Source of the DNA: an uncultured Helicobacter sp.
Lineage (GTDB): Bacteria; Campylobacterota; Campylobacteria; Campylobacterales; Helicobacteraceae
DNA: 64,000 bases
NCBI RefSeq assembly: GCF_937893305.1
Contig: NZ_CALBGN010000015.1
Coordinates: 234,496 to 298,495, forward strand
Direction of reading: 5' to 3'
Part shown: in pieces, positions 35,376 to 44,430 of the stretch
Layout of the letters: every line of letters starts with the position of its first letter
Position numbering within the stretch: the first letter of the stretch is position 1
The notes under the pieces: model-generated
Database searches by the model: none
Told to the model about the DNA's origin: nothing
The model's input: the letters and a program-made list of their open reading frames with translations, nothing else
Program-made: the position numbers and the translations under genes

Positions 35376-36258
35376 AAAATTACAAAGTATTGGGGCAAAG
35401 GAAATTTCAAAAAGCACGCATATTGCGTTAAATAAGGTTCAATATATTTTAGATCGTAATTTCAAAGAGCTAAAAGATCGTGCAACCACACACGGATTAT
35501 TGCAGATTTTAGAGCGTGAATATCGCATTAGTTTAAAGGAGTGGGAGGAAGAATATAAGGCGTTTTGGGAGAATTATGATGGCTCAAATGATGAGATGGG
35601 TCCTATGGTAAATTTCAAGGTTACTCACGAAACAACCACTCAAAATGATTCTAAAAAAAACATAATTTTGGGAGCTTTGCTTGTTGTAATTTTGGGTGTT
35701 GGATTCTTTGCTTTTGTGAATTTTTATGAAAATCCTGTTGCGCAAGAAGAAAAGTTAGAACCCAAAATAGAAGATAATAATGCAACAAAGGAAGATAATG
35801 CTACAAATCAAATTGAAGTAACAAATCATTTAGATGCTTCTGCTTCAACACCGATAAATATACTCCCACAAGATTCTAAAAACACAAAAGAGACTGAAGA
35901 GTTGGAATCTAAAAATACAAATTCTGAAGATTTAAACACACAAGTCATATCCAAAGAACAAGAGCTTATGCTATCTAAAAAGACTTCTATTGTGCCAGTG
36001 CGTAATGTTTGGGTTGGAATTGTGTATTTAGATAGCAAAAAGCGCACATCTTTTATGACGGAAAAAGCATTTGAGGTGGATTTATCACGCCCTCAAACGA
36101 TTGTTACAGGACATGGGATGTTAGAAATTGATACACAAGGAGAGAAATCTGCGTTTAATTCTGCAAATAAAATGTTTTTCATTGTAGATCAAAATGGAAA
36201 TCTCACGCAAGCTACACAAGGGCAATATGAAGCAGCAACTAAGGGGCTAGGGTGGTAA
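35362..36258 (+). CDS. single-pass membrane protein with N-terminal helical (HTH-like) domain
   Basis: A 298-residue protein I do not recognise by name. Residues 1-80 are helical and charged, with a helix-turn-helix-like look (THIALNKVQYILDRNF). One membrane segment lies near residues 98-118 (LGALLVVILGVGFFAFVNFY), then an acidic, Asn/Glu-rich linker to about 210, and a folded C-terminal domain (VRNVWVGIVYLDSKK to GMLEID). The layout recalls RodZ, so a shape or envelope role is possible but unproven. It overlaps rlmB and the next gene. Confidence 0.65.
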   Translation: MEDFEKLQSIGAKEISKSTHIALNKVQYILDRNFKELKDRATTHGLLQILEREYRISLKEWEEEYKAFWENYDGSNDEMGPMVNFKVTHETTTQNDSKKNIILGALLVVILGVGFFAFVNFYENPVAQEEKLEPKIEDNNATKEDNATNQIEVTNHLDASASTPINILPQDSKNTKETEELESKNTNSEDLNTQVISKEQELMLSKKTSIVPVRNVWVGIVYLDSKKRTSFMTEKAFEVDLSRPQTIVTGHGMLEIDTQGEKSAFNSANKMFFIVDQNGNLTQATQGQYEAATKGLGW

Positions 36259-37088
36259 ATAAATATCTTTTTATTTTGCTGATGTTTTTTGCAACTTTTC
36301 TTTGTGCGCAAGATTCTATGCAAAATCCTGTGGATTACAGAGTAATGCAACTTTTAGGGGTAGAAGATTATAGGATTAATCAAAAGTTTATTCAGCGTCT
36401 TTTTGATAATCAAAGTTATTTCTTAGACGCAAAAGGACAGCCTGATTTATATAAGATTTCTAAAACTCTTAAGCAAAATGGGCTTTTAAAACTAACTTTT
36501 AAACGTCCTATGGAACTTGAAATTGCTTTTGTTGTTAAAGATAATCCTCAGACTTTTGTTAGCGCACTTTATGATGTTTTGGATGCGATGGGATATTATT
36601 ATTTTTTAGTCAAACAAAGCTTGCTTGATGAAAAACAATTTAAATTTGTGCTTTCAATGAATACAGAATATGCTATTGATCCTACGTTGTTGCAGGAAAA
36701 ATTAAAAGAGTTTGGATATAGTGTGCAAAGTATTGAAAGAACAAATCTCTCTCAGTGGAATTATCATATTGCACTTTTAGAATTTAAATATCCAAAAGCT
36801 AGTGTTTTAGTGCTTAATGAATCAAATAATACAGCAAATTTAAAGGGTGAGTATTGGTATAGCATTGAAAATGGTAAAGAATTGGAAATTAAGTCTAGTA
36901 ATAATGTAGCTTGGTATCCAAAAATCGTATTTTATGATGAAGAATTAAATATTTTAGAAATCTTAAGCAGTTCAAAGCTACTGCGCCAAATCCAAAAAAC
37001 GATTCCAAAAAATACGAAATTTATAAAGATTACAGATGCTTATTTGCCTATTACAATTAAAAACGGATTAAATGTTAAATTGCAATAG
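36252..37088 (+). CDS. secreted hypothetical protein of the epsilonproteobacteria
   Basis: A 278-residue protein with a signal peptide (MVNKYLFILLMFFATFLCAQ) and no membrane segment after it, so probably periplasmic. It has two mixed alpha/beta parts; I see no catalytic motif. The GTG start overlaps the stop of the membrane protein gene by seven bases, so the two products may act together in the envelope. Confidence 0.7.
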   Translation: MVNKYLFILLMFFATFLCAQDSMQNPVDYRVMQLLGVEDYRINQKFIQRLFDNQSYFLDAKGQPDLYKISKTLKQNGLLKLTFKRPMELEIAFVVKDNPQTFVSALYDVLDAMGYYYFLVKQSLLDEKQFKFVLSMNTEYAIDPTLLQEKLKEFGYSVQSIERTNLSQWNYHIALLEFKYPKASVLVLNESNNTANLKGEYWYSIENGKELEIKSSNNVAWYPKIVFYDEELNILEILSSSKLLRQIQKTIPKNTKFIKITDAYLPITIKNGLNVKLQ

Positions 37089-37110
37089 TTCATCTTAAAA
37101 AGGATAAAAA

Positions 37111-38328
37111 ATGTTTAAAGAAATAGAGTTTGAACGCATAAAAAGATTGCCAAAATATGTGTTTGCTGCAATTAATGAAATTAAATTAAAAATGCGTCAA
37201 GATGGTGAAGATGTAATTGATTTTAGTATGGGAAATCCTGATGGTCCAACACCTAATCACATTATAGATAAGCTCTGTGAAGCTGCACAAAAGCCAAAAA
37301 ATCACGGATATTCTGCAAGTAAAGGGATTTATAAATTGCGTCTTGCTGTTGCAGATACTTATGCAAGAAAATATGGGATAAGATTAGATCCAGATTCTCA
37401 AGTATGTATTGCAATGGGTTCAAAAGAAGGCTATGTGCATTTAATTCAAGCTATTACAAATCCCGGGGATACTGCAATTGTTGCAGAACCTGCTTATCCT
37501 ATTCATTATTATGCTTTTATTTTATCAGGGGCTAATGTTGCAACTTTTGGCTTAAAATGGAATGCTGAATATGAACTTGATGAAGAAGCGTATTTTTCAG
37601 AACTTGAAAAAGCATTGTGCAACACAATACCAAAACCAAAATTTGTTGTAACAAACTTCCCACATAATCCCACAACAGTTGTAGTTTATAAAAGTTTTTA
37701 TGAACGCTTAGTAGCACTTGCTAAAAAAGAGCGTTTTTATATCATTAATGATATTGCTTATGCAGATTTGAGTTTTGATGGCTATGTTGCACCTTCAATT
37801 TTTGAAGTTGATGGTGCATTAGATGTTGCAGTGGAATCTTACACGCTTTCAAAGAGCTATAATATGGCAGGTTGGCGTGTGGGTTGTATTGTTGGCAATG
37901 AACGCTTAGTTGGTGCATTGCAAAAAATTAAATCGTGGCTAGATTATGGGATTTATACACCTATTCAAATCGCTTCTACAATTGCATTAAACGGCGAGCA
38001 AGAATGTGTGCAAGAGATTGCTAAAAAATATGAAAAAAGAATGGAAGTGTTAATTGAGAGCTTTAGTGCATCTGGCTGGAAAATGACAAAACCTAAAGCG
38101 AGTATGTTTATTTGGGCGGAGATTCCAGAATGTGCCAAACATTTAGGAAGTATGGAATTTTCTAAGCGACTTTTACAAGAAGCAAAGATTGCAGTAAGTC
38201 CGGGGATTGGTTTTGGAAATCACGGAGATTCTTATGTGCGCATTGCTTTAATAGAAAATGAAAATAGAATCCGACAAGCTGCAAGGAATCTCAAGAAATT
38301 TCTAAAGCAATTTGAAACAGAAAAGTAG
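37111..38328 (+). CDS. aspB: class I/II aminotransferase (AspB/AlaC-like)
   Basis: A pyridoxal-phosphate aminotransferase of 405 residues. Key elements are FSMGNPDGPTP near residue 40, AEPAYPIHYYAF near 130, NFPHNPTT near 185 (Asn and Pro around the cofactor), NDIAYADLSFDG with the PLP Asp/Tyr near 215, and the Schiff-base lysine in SYTLSKSYNMAGWRVG near 250. The substrate (aspartate, alanine or LL-diaminopimelate) cannot be fixed from sequence. Confidence 0.82.
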   Translation: MFKEIEFERIKRLPKYVFAAINEIKLKMRQDGEDVIDFSMGNPDGPTPNHIIDKLCEAAQKPKNHGYSASKGIYKLRLAVADTYARKYGIRLDPDSQVCIAMGSKEGYVHLIQAITNPGDTAIVAEPAYPIHYYAFILSGANVATFGLKWNAEYELDEEAYFSELEKALCNTIPKPKFVVTNFPHNPTTVVVYKSFYERLVALAKKERFYIINDIAYADLSFDGYVAPSIFEVDGALDVAVESYTLSKSYNMAGWRVGCIVGNERLVGALQKIKSWLDYGIYTPIQIASTIALNGEQECVQEIAKKYEKRMEVLIESFSASGWKMTKPKASMFIWAEIPECAKHLGSMEFSKRLLQEAKIAVSPGIGFGNHGDSYVRIALIENENRIRQAARNLKKFLKQFETEK

Positions 38329-38336
38329 CCAAAATA

Positions 38337-39674
38337 ATGCAACAAAAGGAATCGCAAAATTCAAAAGAGGGATTTATAGAACGATATTTTAAGCTTAAAA
38401 GTAAGCAAAGTGATATCAAAACAGAGCTTATGGCAGGCTTTACAATTTTCTTATCCATGCTTTATGTGATTCCTGTTTCTTCTGAAATTCTCTCGCATGC
38501 AGGTATGCCAAAGGACGCTCTAATTACAGCTATCACAATTGTTACGATTCTCTCTACACTTGCATGCGGATTGTATGCAAATACGCCCGTAGCAATGAGT
38601 GTGGGAATGGGCTTAAATGCGTATTTTGCTTATGGAATCGTGCAAGGTCTTGGAGTCTCGTGGCAACAAGCTTTAGGGATTGTCTTTATTTCTGGTGTTA
38701 TTTTTATTATCGTTTCTTTTAGTAATTTTAGGATATGGATTCTTAAATCTATCCCCAAAAACTTGCGCTTTGCATTCTGTGTTGGGCTTGGAACATTTCT
38801 TGCAACTATTGGGCTTAAAGGCTTGGGATTTTTTGTGTTACAAAATGGCAATTTGTTGTTAGGAAATTTGAGTGAAATCTCCACACTTTTAGGCACTCTT
38901 GGTATTTTGTTAATCCTTATTTTGTATCTCTTAAAAGTTCAAGGTGCGTTTATCTTAGGAATCATCATTCTTAGTCTTTTAGGGTTTTTCTTTGGAATTT
39001 CTCCTTTGCCTACACAAATCTTTTCTTCTCCCGCTTCTCTTGCGCCACTTGTTTTTGAACTAGAAATTCTAAGTGTTTTAAAATTTGCGTTTATTCCGAT
39101 TATTTTAACTCTTATGGTTACAGATTTATTTGATTCTTTAGGCACACTTTCAGGAATCGGAACTAAGGCAAATCTATTTGTTGCACTAGAAAATAGTGAC
39201 ACAAAAAAAGATAAAGCATTGGAAAAAACCTTGCAAGTTGATGCTGTTGCAACCACAATGGGAAGCTTGTTTGGAGTTTCGACTACAACAAGTTTTTTAG
39301 AATCCGCAAGTGGTGTAGCAATGGGTGGAAAAAGCGGGCTTAGTGCTATTTTTACCGCACTCTTCTTTTGTCTTACGCTTTTTATGCTACCGCTATTTTT
39401 AAGCATTCCTTCTTTTGCGATTTATCCTATTTTAGTTGTCGTAGGAGTGGCAATGTTTTTAGAAATTGCACGAATTAATTTTAGCGACTCTGCTTCAGCG
39501 GTTGCTAGTTTTTTTGTTATCTTGCTTATGCCTTTGACGACTTCTATTACCATTGGGCTAAGTGCTGGATTTTTGGTGTATTTGTTGATTTTAATTCTTC
39601 AGCGACAATGGCAAAAAATTAATTTTGGCTTGATTTTTATCGCATTCCTTAGTTTGTTACCTTTTATACTTTAG
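38337..39674 (+). CDS. AzgA-type purine permease (NCS2 superfamily)
   Basis: A 445-residue transporter with 12 or more hydrophobic segments. Diagnostic stretches are TELMAGFTIFLSMLYVIPV near residue 30, MSVGMGLNAYFAY near 90, VTDLFDSLGTLSGIG near 265 and GVSTTTSFLESASGVAMGGKSGL near 320. The family imports hypoxanthine, guanine or adenine. Its start follows the aminotransferase stop by eight bases. Confidence 0.83.
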   Translation: MQQKESQNSKEGFIERYFKLKSKQSDIKTELMAGFTIFLSMLYVIPVSSEILSHAGMPKDALITAITIVTILSTLACGLYANTPVAMSVGMGLNAYFAYGIVQGLGVSWQQALGIVFISGVIFIIVSFSNFRIWILKSIPKNLRFAFCVGLGTFLATIGLKGLGFFVLQNGNLLLGNLSEISTLLGTLGILLILILYLLKVQGAFILGIIILSLLGFFFGISPLPTQIFSSPASLAPLVFELEILSVLKFAFIPIILTLMVTDLFDSLGTLSGIGTKANLFVALENSDTKKDKALEKTLQVDAVATTMGSLFGVSTTTSFLESASGVAMGGKSGLSAIFTALFFCLTLFMLPLFLSIPSFAIYPILVVVGVAMFLEIARINFSDSASAVASFFVILLMPLTTSITIGLSAGFLVYLLILILQRQWQKINFGLIFIAFLSLLPFIL

Positions 39675-39681
39675 GGATTTT

Positions 39682-42090
39682 ATGAAACATATTTGCGACC
39701 ATTGCCATTTAGAATTTGATGAAAAAGTGCTAATCCATTCAACAATTAATGGAGAGAAAAAGTATTTTTGCTGCAAAGGTTGTGAGGGTGTTTATAAGCT
39801 TTTAAATAGTGAAGGGTTGGGGGATTTTTATAGCAAATTAGGTAATAATACCCTAGAACCTGCGCAAGAAATTTTAGAATTTGAAAGTTTGGAATCTTTT
39901 GATTCTGTGCCATTTTTTGAACATTTTGTAACCCAAAAAGAATCCTTGTGTGAAGTTTCTTTGATTTTAGAAAAAATCCATTGCATTGCTTGTGTTTGGT
40001 TAAATGAAAAGATTTTAGAAAAAACAAAAGGAGTGATAAAAGTTAATATTAATTACACAAACAATAAAGCAACACTTCTTTATGATCCAAAATCCATAAA
40101 AATTTCTGAAATCATTCAAGTTATCCGTAGTATTGGCTACAATGCACACGCTTATGATTCGCGCTTACAAGAGACTTACGCACAAAAAGAAAAGCGCGAT
40201 TATTATATTAAAATGGTTGTTGGAATCTTTTGCGTAATGAATATTATGTGGATTGCCGTGGCGCAGTATGCCGGATATTTTAGTGGAATCTCAAAGGATA
40301 TGCGCAATATCCTAAACTTCGCAGGATTCGCTCTTGCTACACCTGTAATGTTTTTTAGTGGGATTGTGTTTTGGCGTGGGGCATTAAGTGCGCTTAAATT
40401 TAAAACTCCAAATATGGATTTATTAGTGATTAGTGGGGCAAGTTTAGCTTATATTTATTCCATTTATGCAAGTTTTAAAGGGCAAGAAACTTATTTTGAA
40501 TCTGTAGCAATGATTATCACCTTTGTATTAATCGGTAAATTTTTAGAAGTTCGTGGCAAAAAAAGTGCCGTAGATAGCTTAGATAAACTTAATGCTCAAA
40601 TGCCTTTAAGCGTGCGTGTAGTTTCAGAAGAAAGCACAAAGGAAGTGAGCGTAGAAGCTGTAAAGACAGGTGATGTCGTGCAGGTTTTAGCAGGAGAGAG
40701 AGTAGCATTAGATGGAATCCTTTTGAGTCAAAATGCGCTTTGTGATGAGAGTGCGATTAATGGAGAGTCTCTCCCGCGTCAAAAAAATGTGAAAGATTCC
40801 ATTTATTCTGGTTCTTTAGCACTTGAAATGCCGTTTTTGTATCGTGTTAGCAAAACTTATAAAGAATCTTTAATGATGCAAATTGTTTCTTTGGTAGAAG
40901 ATGCTTTAAATGCACGACCTAAGATTCAAGAAATGGCAAATTTTATCACGCGTTATTTTTCTGCTGTGATTTTATCACTTGCGTTTGGGACATTTTTATA
41001 TTGGAAGTTTGCATTAAATGCGCCTTTTGATAAGGCTTTAATGGTGATGATTTCTGTGATTATCATTGCTTGTCCTTGTGCGCTTGCACTTGCAACACCT
41101 ATTGCATCTTTGGTAGGCTTAACACAAGCTTTAAAACATAAAATCCTTTTTAAAGAAGCACGATTTTTAGAAACAATCGCAAAGGCAAATACTTTAGTTC
41201 TTGATAAAACAGGAACATTAACACAAGGCAAGCTAAAAGTGCAAAATATGCGTTTATTTAAAGAGCTAGAATCTAGTGTGCTTATGGCAATGTTAGAGCA
41301 AAGCACACATCCTGTAAGTTGTGGAGTTCTAGAGTTTATGAGAGAAAATCACAAAAACATACATAAAATTACACCAGATAAAATCACACAAAAAAGCGCG
41401 CGTGGAATCCTAGCGCAATACAATGGAAGCGTGTATCTTGGAGGAAATTTAGAGCTTTTAAAAGAACAGGGAGTTAAGATTCCACAAGGGCTAGATAGTG
41501 GAGATTATAGCGTGTTTTATTTCGCAAAAGATACAGATTTAATTGCAGAGTTTTTTTTGCAAGATTCTCTCAAACAAAACGCAAAATCTGTGATTTCTAA
41601 ACTTAAAGCACAAGGAATCCATTGTGTGCTTTTAAGTGGCGATCATTTAAAAGCGTGTGAGAGTGTGGCAAAGGAGCTTGGAATCACAGAATTTTATAGC
41701 AATCAAAGCCCGATAGATAAGGCAGAATTTATTGATAAGCTACACAAACAAGGCAGGATTGTTGTAATGGCGGGTGATGGGATTAATGATTCTGTGGCAT
41801 TAAGCAAAAGTGATATTGCAATTGCAATGGGGGGTGGCATTGATTTAGCAATTAGCGTGAGTGATATCGTTGTGCTTGATGATAGTATGCAAGGGATATT
41901 AGAATCTTTTAGACTTGGTAAGCGCACTTATAGCTTTATCTTGCAAAATTTAGGATTATCTTTGGTGTATAATGCGCTAACCATTCCACTTGCAATGGCA
42001 GGATTTGTAATCCCACTTATTGCAGCACTTTCAATGTCGCTTAGTTCGTTGCTTGTGGTTGGAAATAGTTTGAGAATTAAAGGAGAATAG
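39682..42090 (+). CDS. ccoI: copper-type P1B ATPase for cbb3 oxidase assembly (CcoI/FixI-like)
   Basis: An 802-residue metal-transporting ATPase. The N terminus carries a small cysteine cluster (CDHCHLEF and FCCKGCEGVY), then an HMA domain with CIACVW near residue 100. The membrane metal site is ACPCALALATP near 470, the phosphorylation site LDKTGTLTQG near 510 and the hinge MAGDGINDSVAL near 700. The extra N-terminal cysteine domain is typical of FixI/CcoI pumps that deliver copper to cbb3 oxidase rather than detoxify it. No cco genes are in the window. Confidence 0.85.
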   Translation: MKHICDHCHLEFDEKVLIHSTINGEKKYFCCKGCEGVYKLLNSEGLGDFYSKLGNNTLEPAQEILEFESLESFDSVPFFEHFVTQKESLCEVSLILEKIHCIACVWLNEKILEKTKGVIKVNINYTNNKATLLYDPKSIKISEIIQVIRSIGYNAHAYDSRLQETYAQKEKRDYYIKMVVGIFCVMNIMWIAVAQYAGYFSGISKDMRNILNFAGFALATPVMFFSGIVFWRGALSALKFKTPNMDLLVISGASLAYIYSIYASFKGQETYFESVAMIITFVLIGKFLEVRGKKSAVDSLDKLNAQMPLSVRVVSEESTKEVSVEAVKTGDVVQVLAGERVALDGILLSQNALCDESAINGESLPRQKNVKDSIYSGSLALEMPFLYRVSKTYKESLMMQIVSLVEDALNARPKIQEMANFITRYFSAVILSLAFGTFLYWKFALNAPFDKALMVMISVIIIACPCALALATPIASLVGLTQALKHKILFKEARFLETIAKANTLVLDKTGTLTQGKLKVQNMRLFKELESSVLMAMLEQSTHPVSCGVLEFMRENHKNIHKITPDKITQKSARGILAQYNGSVYLGGNLELLKEQGVKIPQGLDSGDYSVFYFAKDTDLIAEFFLQDSLKQNAKSVISKLKAQGIHCVLLSGDHLKACESVAKELGITEFYSNQSPIDKAEFIDKLHKQGRIVVMAGDGINDSVALSKSDIAIAMGGGIDLAISVSDIVVLDDSMQGILESFRLGKRTYSFILQNLGLSLVYNALTIPLAMAGFVIPLIAALSMSLSSLLVVGNSLRIKGE

Positions 42091-42300
42091 ATGGCAAAAG
42101 ACGCAAATGGAACAGAGTTAAATGCGGGAGATAGTGTAAGTGTGATTAAGGATTTAAAAGTTAAGGGTGCTAATGCAACTTTGAAGCGTGGAACAACGAT
42201 TAAAAATATCCGCTTAACAAGCAAGGACACAGAGATTGAAGCAAAAGTAGATAAGTTTGGCACAATTGTTTTAAAAACAGAGTTCTTAAAAAAGATATAA
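42091..42300 (+). CDS. PhnA/YjdM C-terminal-domain protein
   Basis: A 69-residue beta-rich protein matching the C-terminal domain of PhnA/YjdM (DANGTELNAGDSVSVIKDL and GTIVLKTEFLKK). The N-terminal zinc ribbon of full PhnA is missing. It starts the base after the ccoI stop codon, so translation is coupled. The role of the family is unclear despite its old alkylphosphonate name. Confidence 0.8.
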   Translation: MAKDANGTELNAGDSVSVIKDLKVKGANATLKRGTTIKNIRLTSKDTEIEAKVDKFGTIVLKTEFLKKI

Positions 42301-42314
42301 AAAAATTTGTAAAG

Positions 42315-42366
42315 TTAGAATCTAAACAAGATTCTAACAAATCCACTTAAGCCAAAATGGCTTAAG
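42315..42366. terminator. paired inverted repeats between convergent genes
   Basis: Two perfect hairpins lie side by side: TTAGAATC/GATTCTAA (42315-42322, 42330-42337) and CTTAAGCC/GGCTTAAG (42346-42353, 42359-42366). They fill the space between the PhnA-like gene and the converging flavoprotein gene and could serve as a bidirectional terminator. Confidence 0.5.
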
Positions 42367-42374
42367 CTTTAGAT

Positions 42375-42974
42375 TTATCTTGAGCCTTTGAAGTCGTGGA
42401 TTACTGCAACATTTCCTGCAATATCACTTAAAATCGCGCAAGCAGTTTCTGTGGCACTACCCATAGCGCAAGCTACCATTGTTGTAACACCAGATACAAT
42501 TCCAGCAGCATAGATTCCATCTCTTACCACATTACGCCCAGAAACTTCTAAGCAAACCTTTCCGGGCTTTGGCATAAGCTTGTGTGGCTTCACAAAAAAT
42601 TCCAATCCCTTAATCTCACAAGCACTAGCTCCTGTGGCAACAATCACATAATCTGCTTTTTTTACAAACCCTTCTCCACTGACTTCAAAATTCCCTTTTT
42701 CGCCGCGGATTTCTGTAGCCTCACCTTCTATGAACTCCACTTTTGCAAGCTTGTTTAACTGCTCCTTTGTAGAAGTAATGATTTCTTCTCCGTCAATTCC
42801 AGATTTAAATAAAGGCACATTATACACGCAAGCCTTGTGTAAATCCGCTTCTTTTCCGCCCTTCTCAATCACACTTAGCTCAAAATCAAGCTCTCCTTTA
42901 ATCGCACTTGCAAGCACCAATGCTGCACTTAGCCCAGCGATAGACCCACCAATAATTACAACTCTTTTTTTCAT
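42375..42974 (-). CDS. short FAD-dependent oxidoreductase (thioredoxin reductase-like)
   Basis: A 199-residue flavoprotein with the FAD fingerprint VVIIGGSIAGLSAALVLA at the N terminus, VIVATGASACEIKG near residue 110 and the second FAD block RDGIYAAGIVSG near 155. Compared with thioredoxin reductase (about 310 residues) it lacks the central NAD(P) domain and the CxxC site, so it is a compact FAD-only relative. Partner and substrate are unknown. It is the last gene of the minus-strand group starting near 47 kb. Confidence 0.7.
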   Translation of the reverse strand: MKKRVVIIGGSIAGLSAALVLASAIKGELDFELSVIEKGGKEADLHKACVYNVPLFKSGIDGEEIITSTKEQLNKLAKVEFIEGEATEIRGEKGNFEVSGEGFVKKADYVIVATGASACEIKGLEFFVKPHKLMPKPGKVCLEVSGRNVVRDGIYAAGIVSGVTTMVACAMGSATETACAILSDIAGNVAVIHDFKGSR

Positions 42975-43037
42975 GATTTTCCTTATTTAATAAACTCCAC
43001 CCACCCCACCATCTTCAAGGTTAATACCCTTTTTTAT

Positions 43038-43157
43038 TTAAGATTCTATATGCTTCACAACTTGTTGCAAGCATCCATCGCAAACCCTTTTAAACTCTGT
43101 AATATCAGTTGCAAACAGCACTCCACATAATGCTAATAAAACTACAAAAACTTTCAT
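43038..43157 (-). CDS. small secreted CxxC peptide
   Basis: A 39-codon gene with an AAGAGGA site seven bases before its ATG. The product starts MKVFVVLLALCGVLFATD (a signal peptide) and has VCDGC in the mature part. It lies eight bases after pyrF and 64 bases before the flavoprotein gene. Remarkably the same frame continues past the TAA as IKKGINLEDGGVGGVY and then stops just before the next ribosome-binding site, so the gene may be a shortened form of a 55-codon gene. Function unknown; a redox role with the adjacent flavoprotein is only a guess. Confidence 0.5.
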   Translation of the reverse strand: MKVFVVLLALCGVLFATDITEFKRVCDGCLQQVVKHIES

Positions 43158-43165
43158 AAATCCTC

Positions 43166-43855
43166 TTATTTTAAATTTTCTAAAATCGCTTCTACAACTT
43201 TTTTTGGATTTTCTGCTTTATAAATGGGGCGACCCACTACGATAAAATCACTTTTGGCTTCTTTTGCGTCTTGCAATGTTGCCACGCGTTTTTGATCTGC
43301 ACTACTCTCTCCAAAAGGACGGATTGCTGGAGTTAATGTTAAAAACTCATCGCCGCATTGTGTTTTGATTACTAAGGATTCCGCACAAGAACAAACCACA
43401 CCATTTACACCACATTCTTTAGCCATTTTGGCAAACTCTAACACCTGTGTTTCAAGTCCTGTGTGATAAATCTCAAAAAAACTTTCTTTATCAAAGCTTG
43501 TAAGTGCTGTTACTGCCATTACAAGTGGTGGATTTGGGAATGTTTTTAGACGCTTCATTACTTCTAGCATTGCTTCTTTGCCACTGCTTGCGTGGATTGT
43601 TAGCATATCTACATTAAGCATTGCGATAGATTCCACACTATCACCCATTGTGTTTGGGATATCATAGAGCTTTAAGTCTAAGAAAATCTTAAATTGCGGA
43701 TTAAGTGCTTTAATCTCCTTTAAAAATTCCGCACCATCACGGATAAAACTCCTTAATCCTACCTTTAGCCAAATTTGATCGCTATTGTTTAGGGAGTTTA
43801 AAAGGGCTAAATTTCCTTCCTTGCTTGGTAAATCTAGTGCAATACAGAGCTTCAT
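43166..43855 (-). CDS. pyrF: orotidine-5'-phosphate decarboxylase
   Basis: Final step of UMP synthesis. The 229-residue TIM barrel has the active-site DLKLYDIPNTMGDSVES near residue 60 (Asp/Lys cluster), LTPAIRPFG near 175 and DFIVVGRPIYKAENP near 205. It overlaps nusB as ATGA. Confidence 0.94.
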   Translation of the reverse strand: MKLCIALDLPSKEGNLALLNSLNNSDQIWLKVGLRSFIRDGAEFLKEIKALNPQFKIFLDLKLYDIPNTMGDSVESIAMLNVDMLTIHASSGKEAMLEVMKRLKTFPNPPLVMAVTALTSFDKESFFEIYHTGLETQVLEFAKMAKECGVNGVVCSCAESLVIKTQCGDEFLTLTPAIRPFGESSADQKRVATLQDAKEAKSDFIVVGRPIYKAENPKKVVEAILENLK

Positions 43856-44430
43856 TTCTCTGCCTTTTTAAATGTGGAATCCTTTTTTTTAAGTTTTTTA
43901 TCTTTGTTTTGAAAACCTTTGGATTCTAAACTTTTAGACTTTTTAGAGTTTAAAGTCTCCTTTTTGATTACTTCTTTAGTGCTTTGTGTAGCTTGGCTTT
44001 GCAATGTTTGCTTGATGAAATCTAGTTTTAGTGTTGCGTTTTTTGCGATTCCATCTAGGATTCCATTAATGAATTTTGTAGAAGTTTCATTGCTAAAGTT
44101 TTTAGTAATCTCTAAGGCTTCATTAATCAAAATTGCCTTATCTATTCCGCTAAAAAGAATCTCATACGCACTTAAACGCAAAATTGCGCGTTCCATATCA
44201 CCAATGCGTTCAAAATCCCAATTTTTTACTTGGTGCTTAATGCGTAAATCTACTTCTTCTAAATGTTCTAAAACTCCATTAAATAACGCTTTTGCAAACT
44301 CATTTTGAGCGTTTTTAATCTTGTGTTCTTGCAAAATTTCTTCCATAAAATTTGCAATCCCATCATTACCGCTTCCATAAGCATACAAAAGCTGTGCTAC
44401 AACTTCTCTTGCGTGCGTGCGTGTTGCCAT
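43852..44430 (-). CDS. nusB: transcription antitermination factor NusB, with a basic C-terminal tail
   Basis: NusB partners S10 (NusE, at 4.4 kb) in rRNA antitermination. Residues 1-135 are the normal domain (ATRTHAREVVAQLLYAYGSG at the start; LRLSAYEILFSGIDKAILINE). Residues 136-192 form an unusual lysine/serine-rich extension (KKSKSLESKGFQNKDKKLKK) not found in most NusB proteins. It follows ribH directly. Confidence 0.92.
   Translation of the reverse strand: MATRTHAREVVAQLLYAYGSGNDGIANFMEEILQEHKIKNAQNEFAKALFNGVLEHLEEVDLRIKHQVKNWDFERIGDMERAILRLSAYEILFSGIDKAILINEALEITKNFSNETSTKFINGILDGIAKNATLKLDFIKQTLQSQATQSTKEVIKKETLNSKKSKSLESKGFQNKDKKLKKKDSTFKKAEK

Noticed and set aside
40953..41306. A 117-codon minus-strand frame within the copper ATPase gene.
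   Set aside because: The plus-strand frame carries all P-type ATPase motifs through this stretch.
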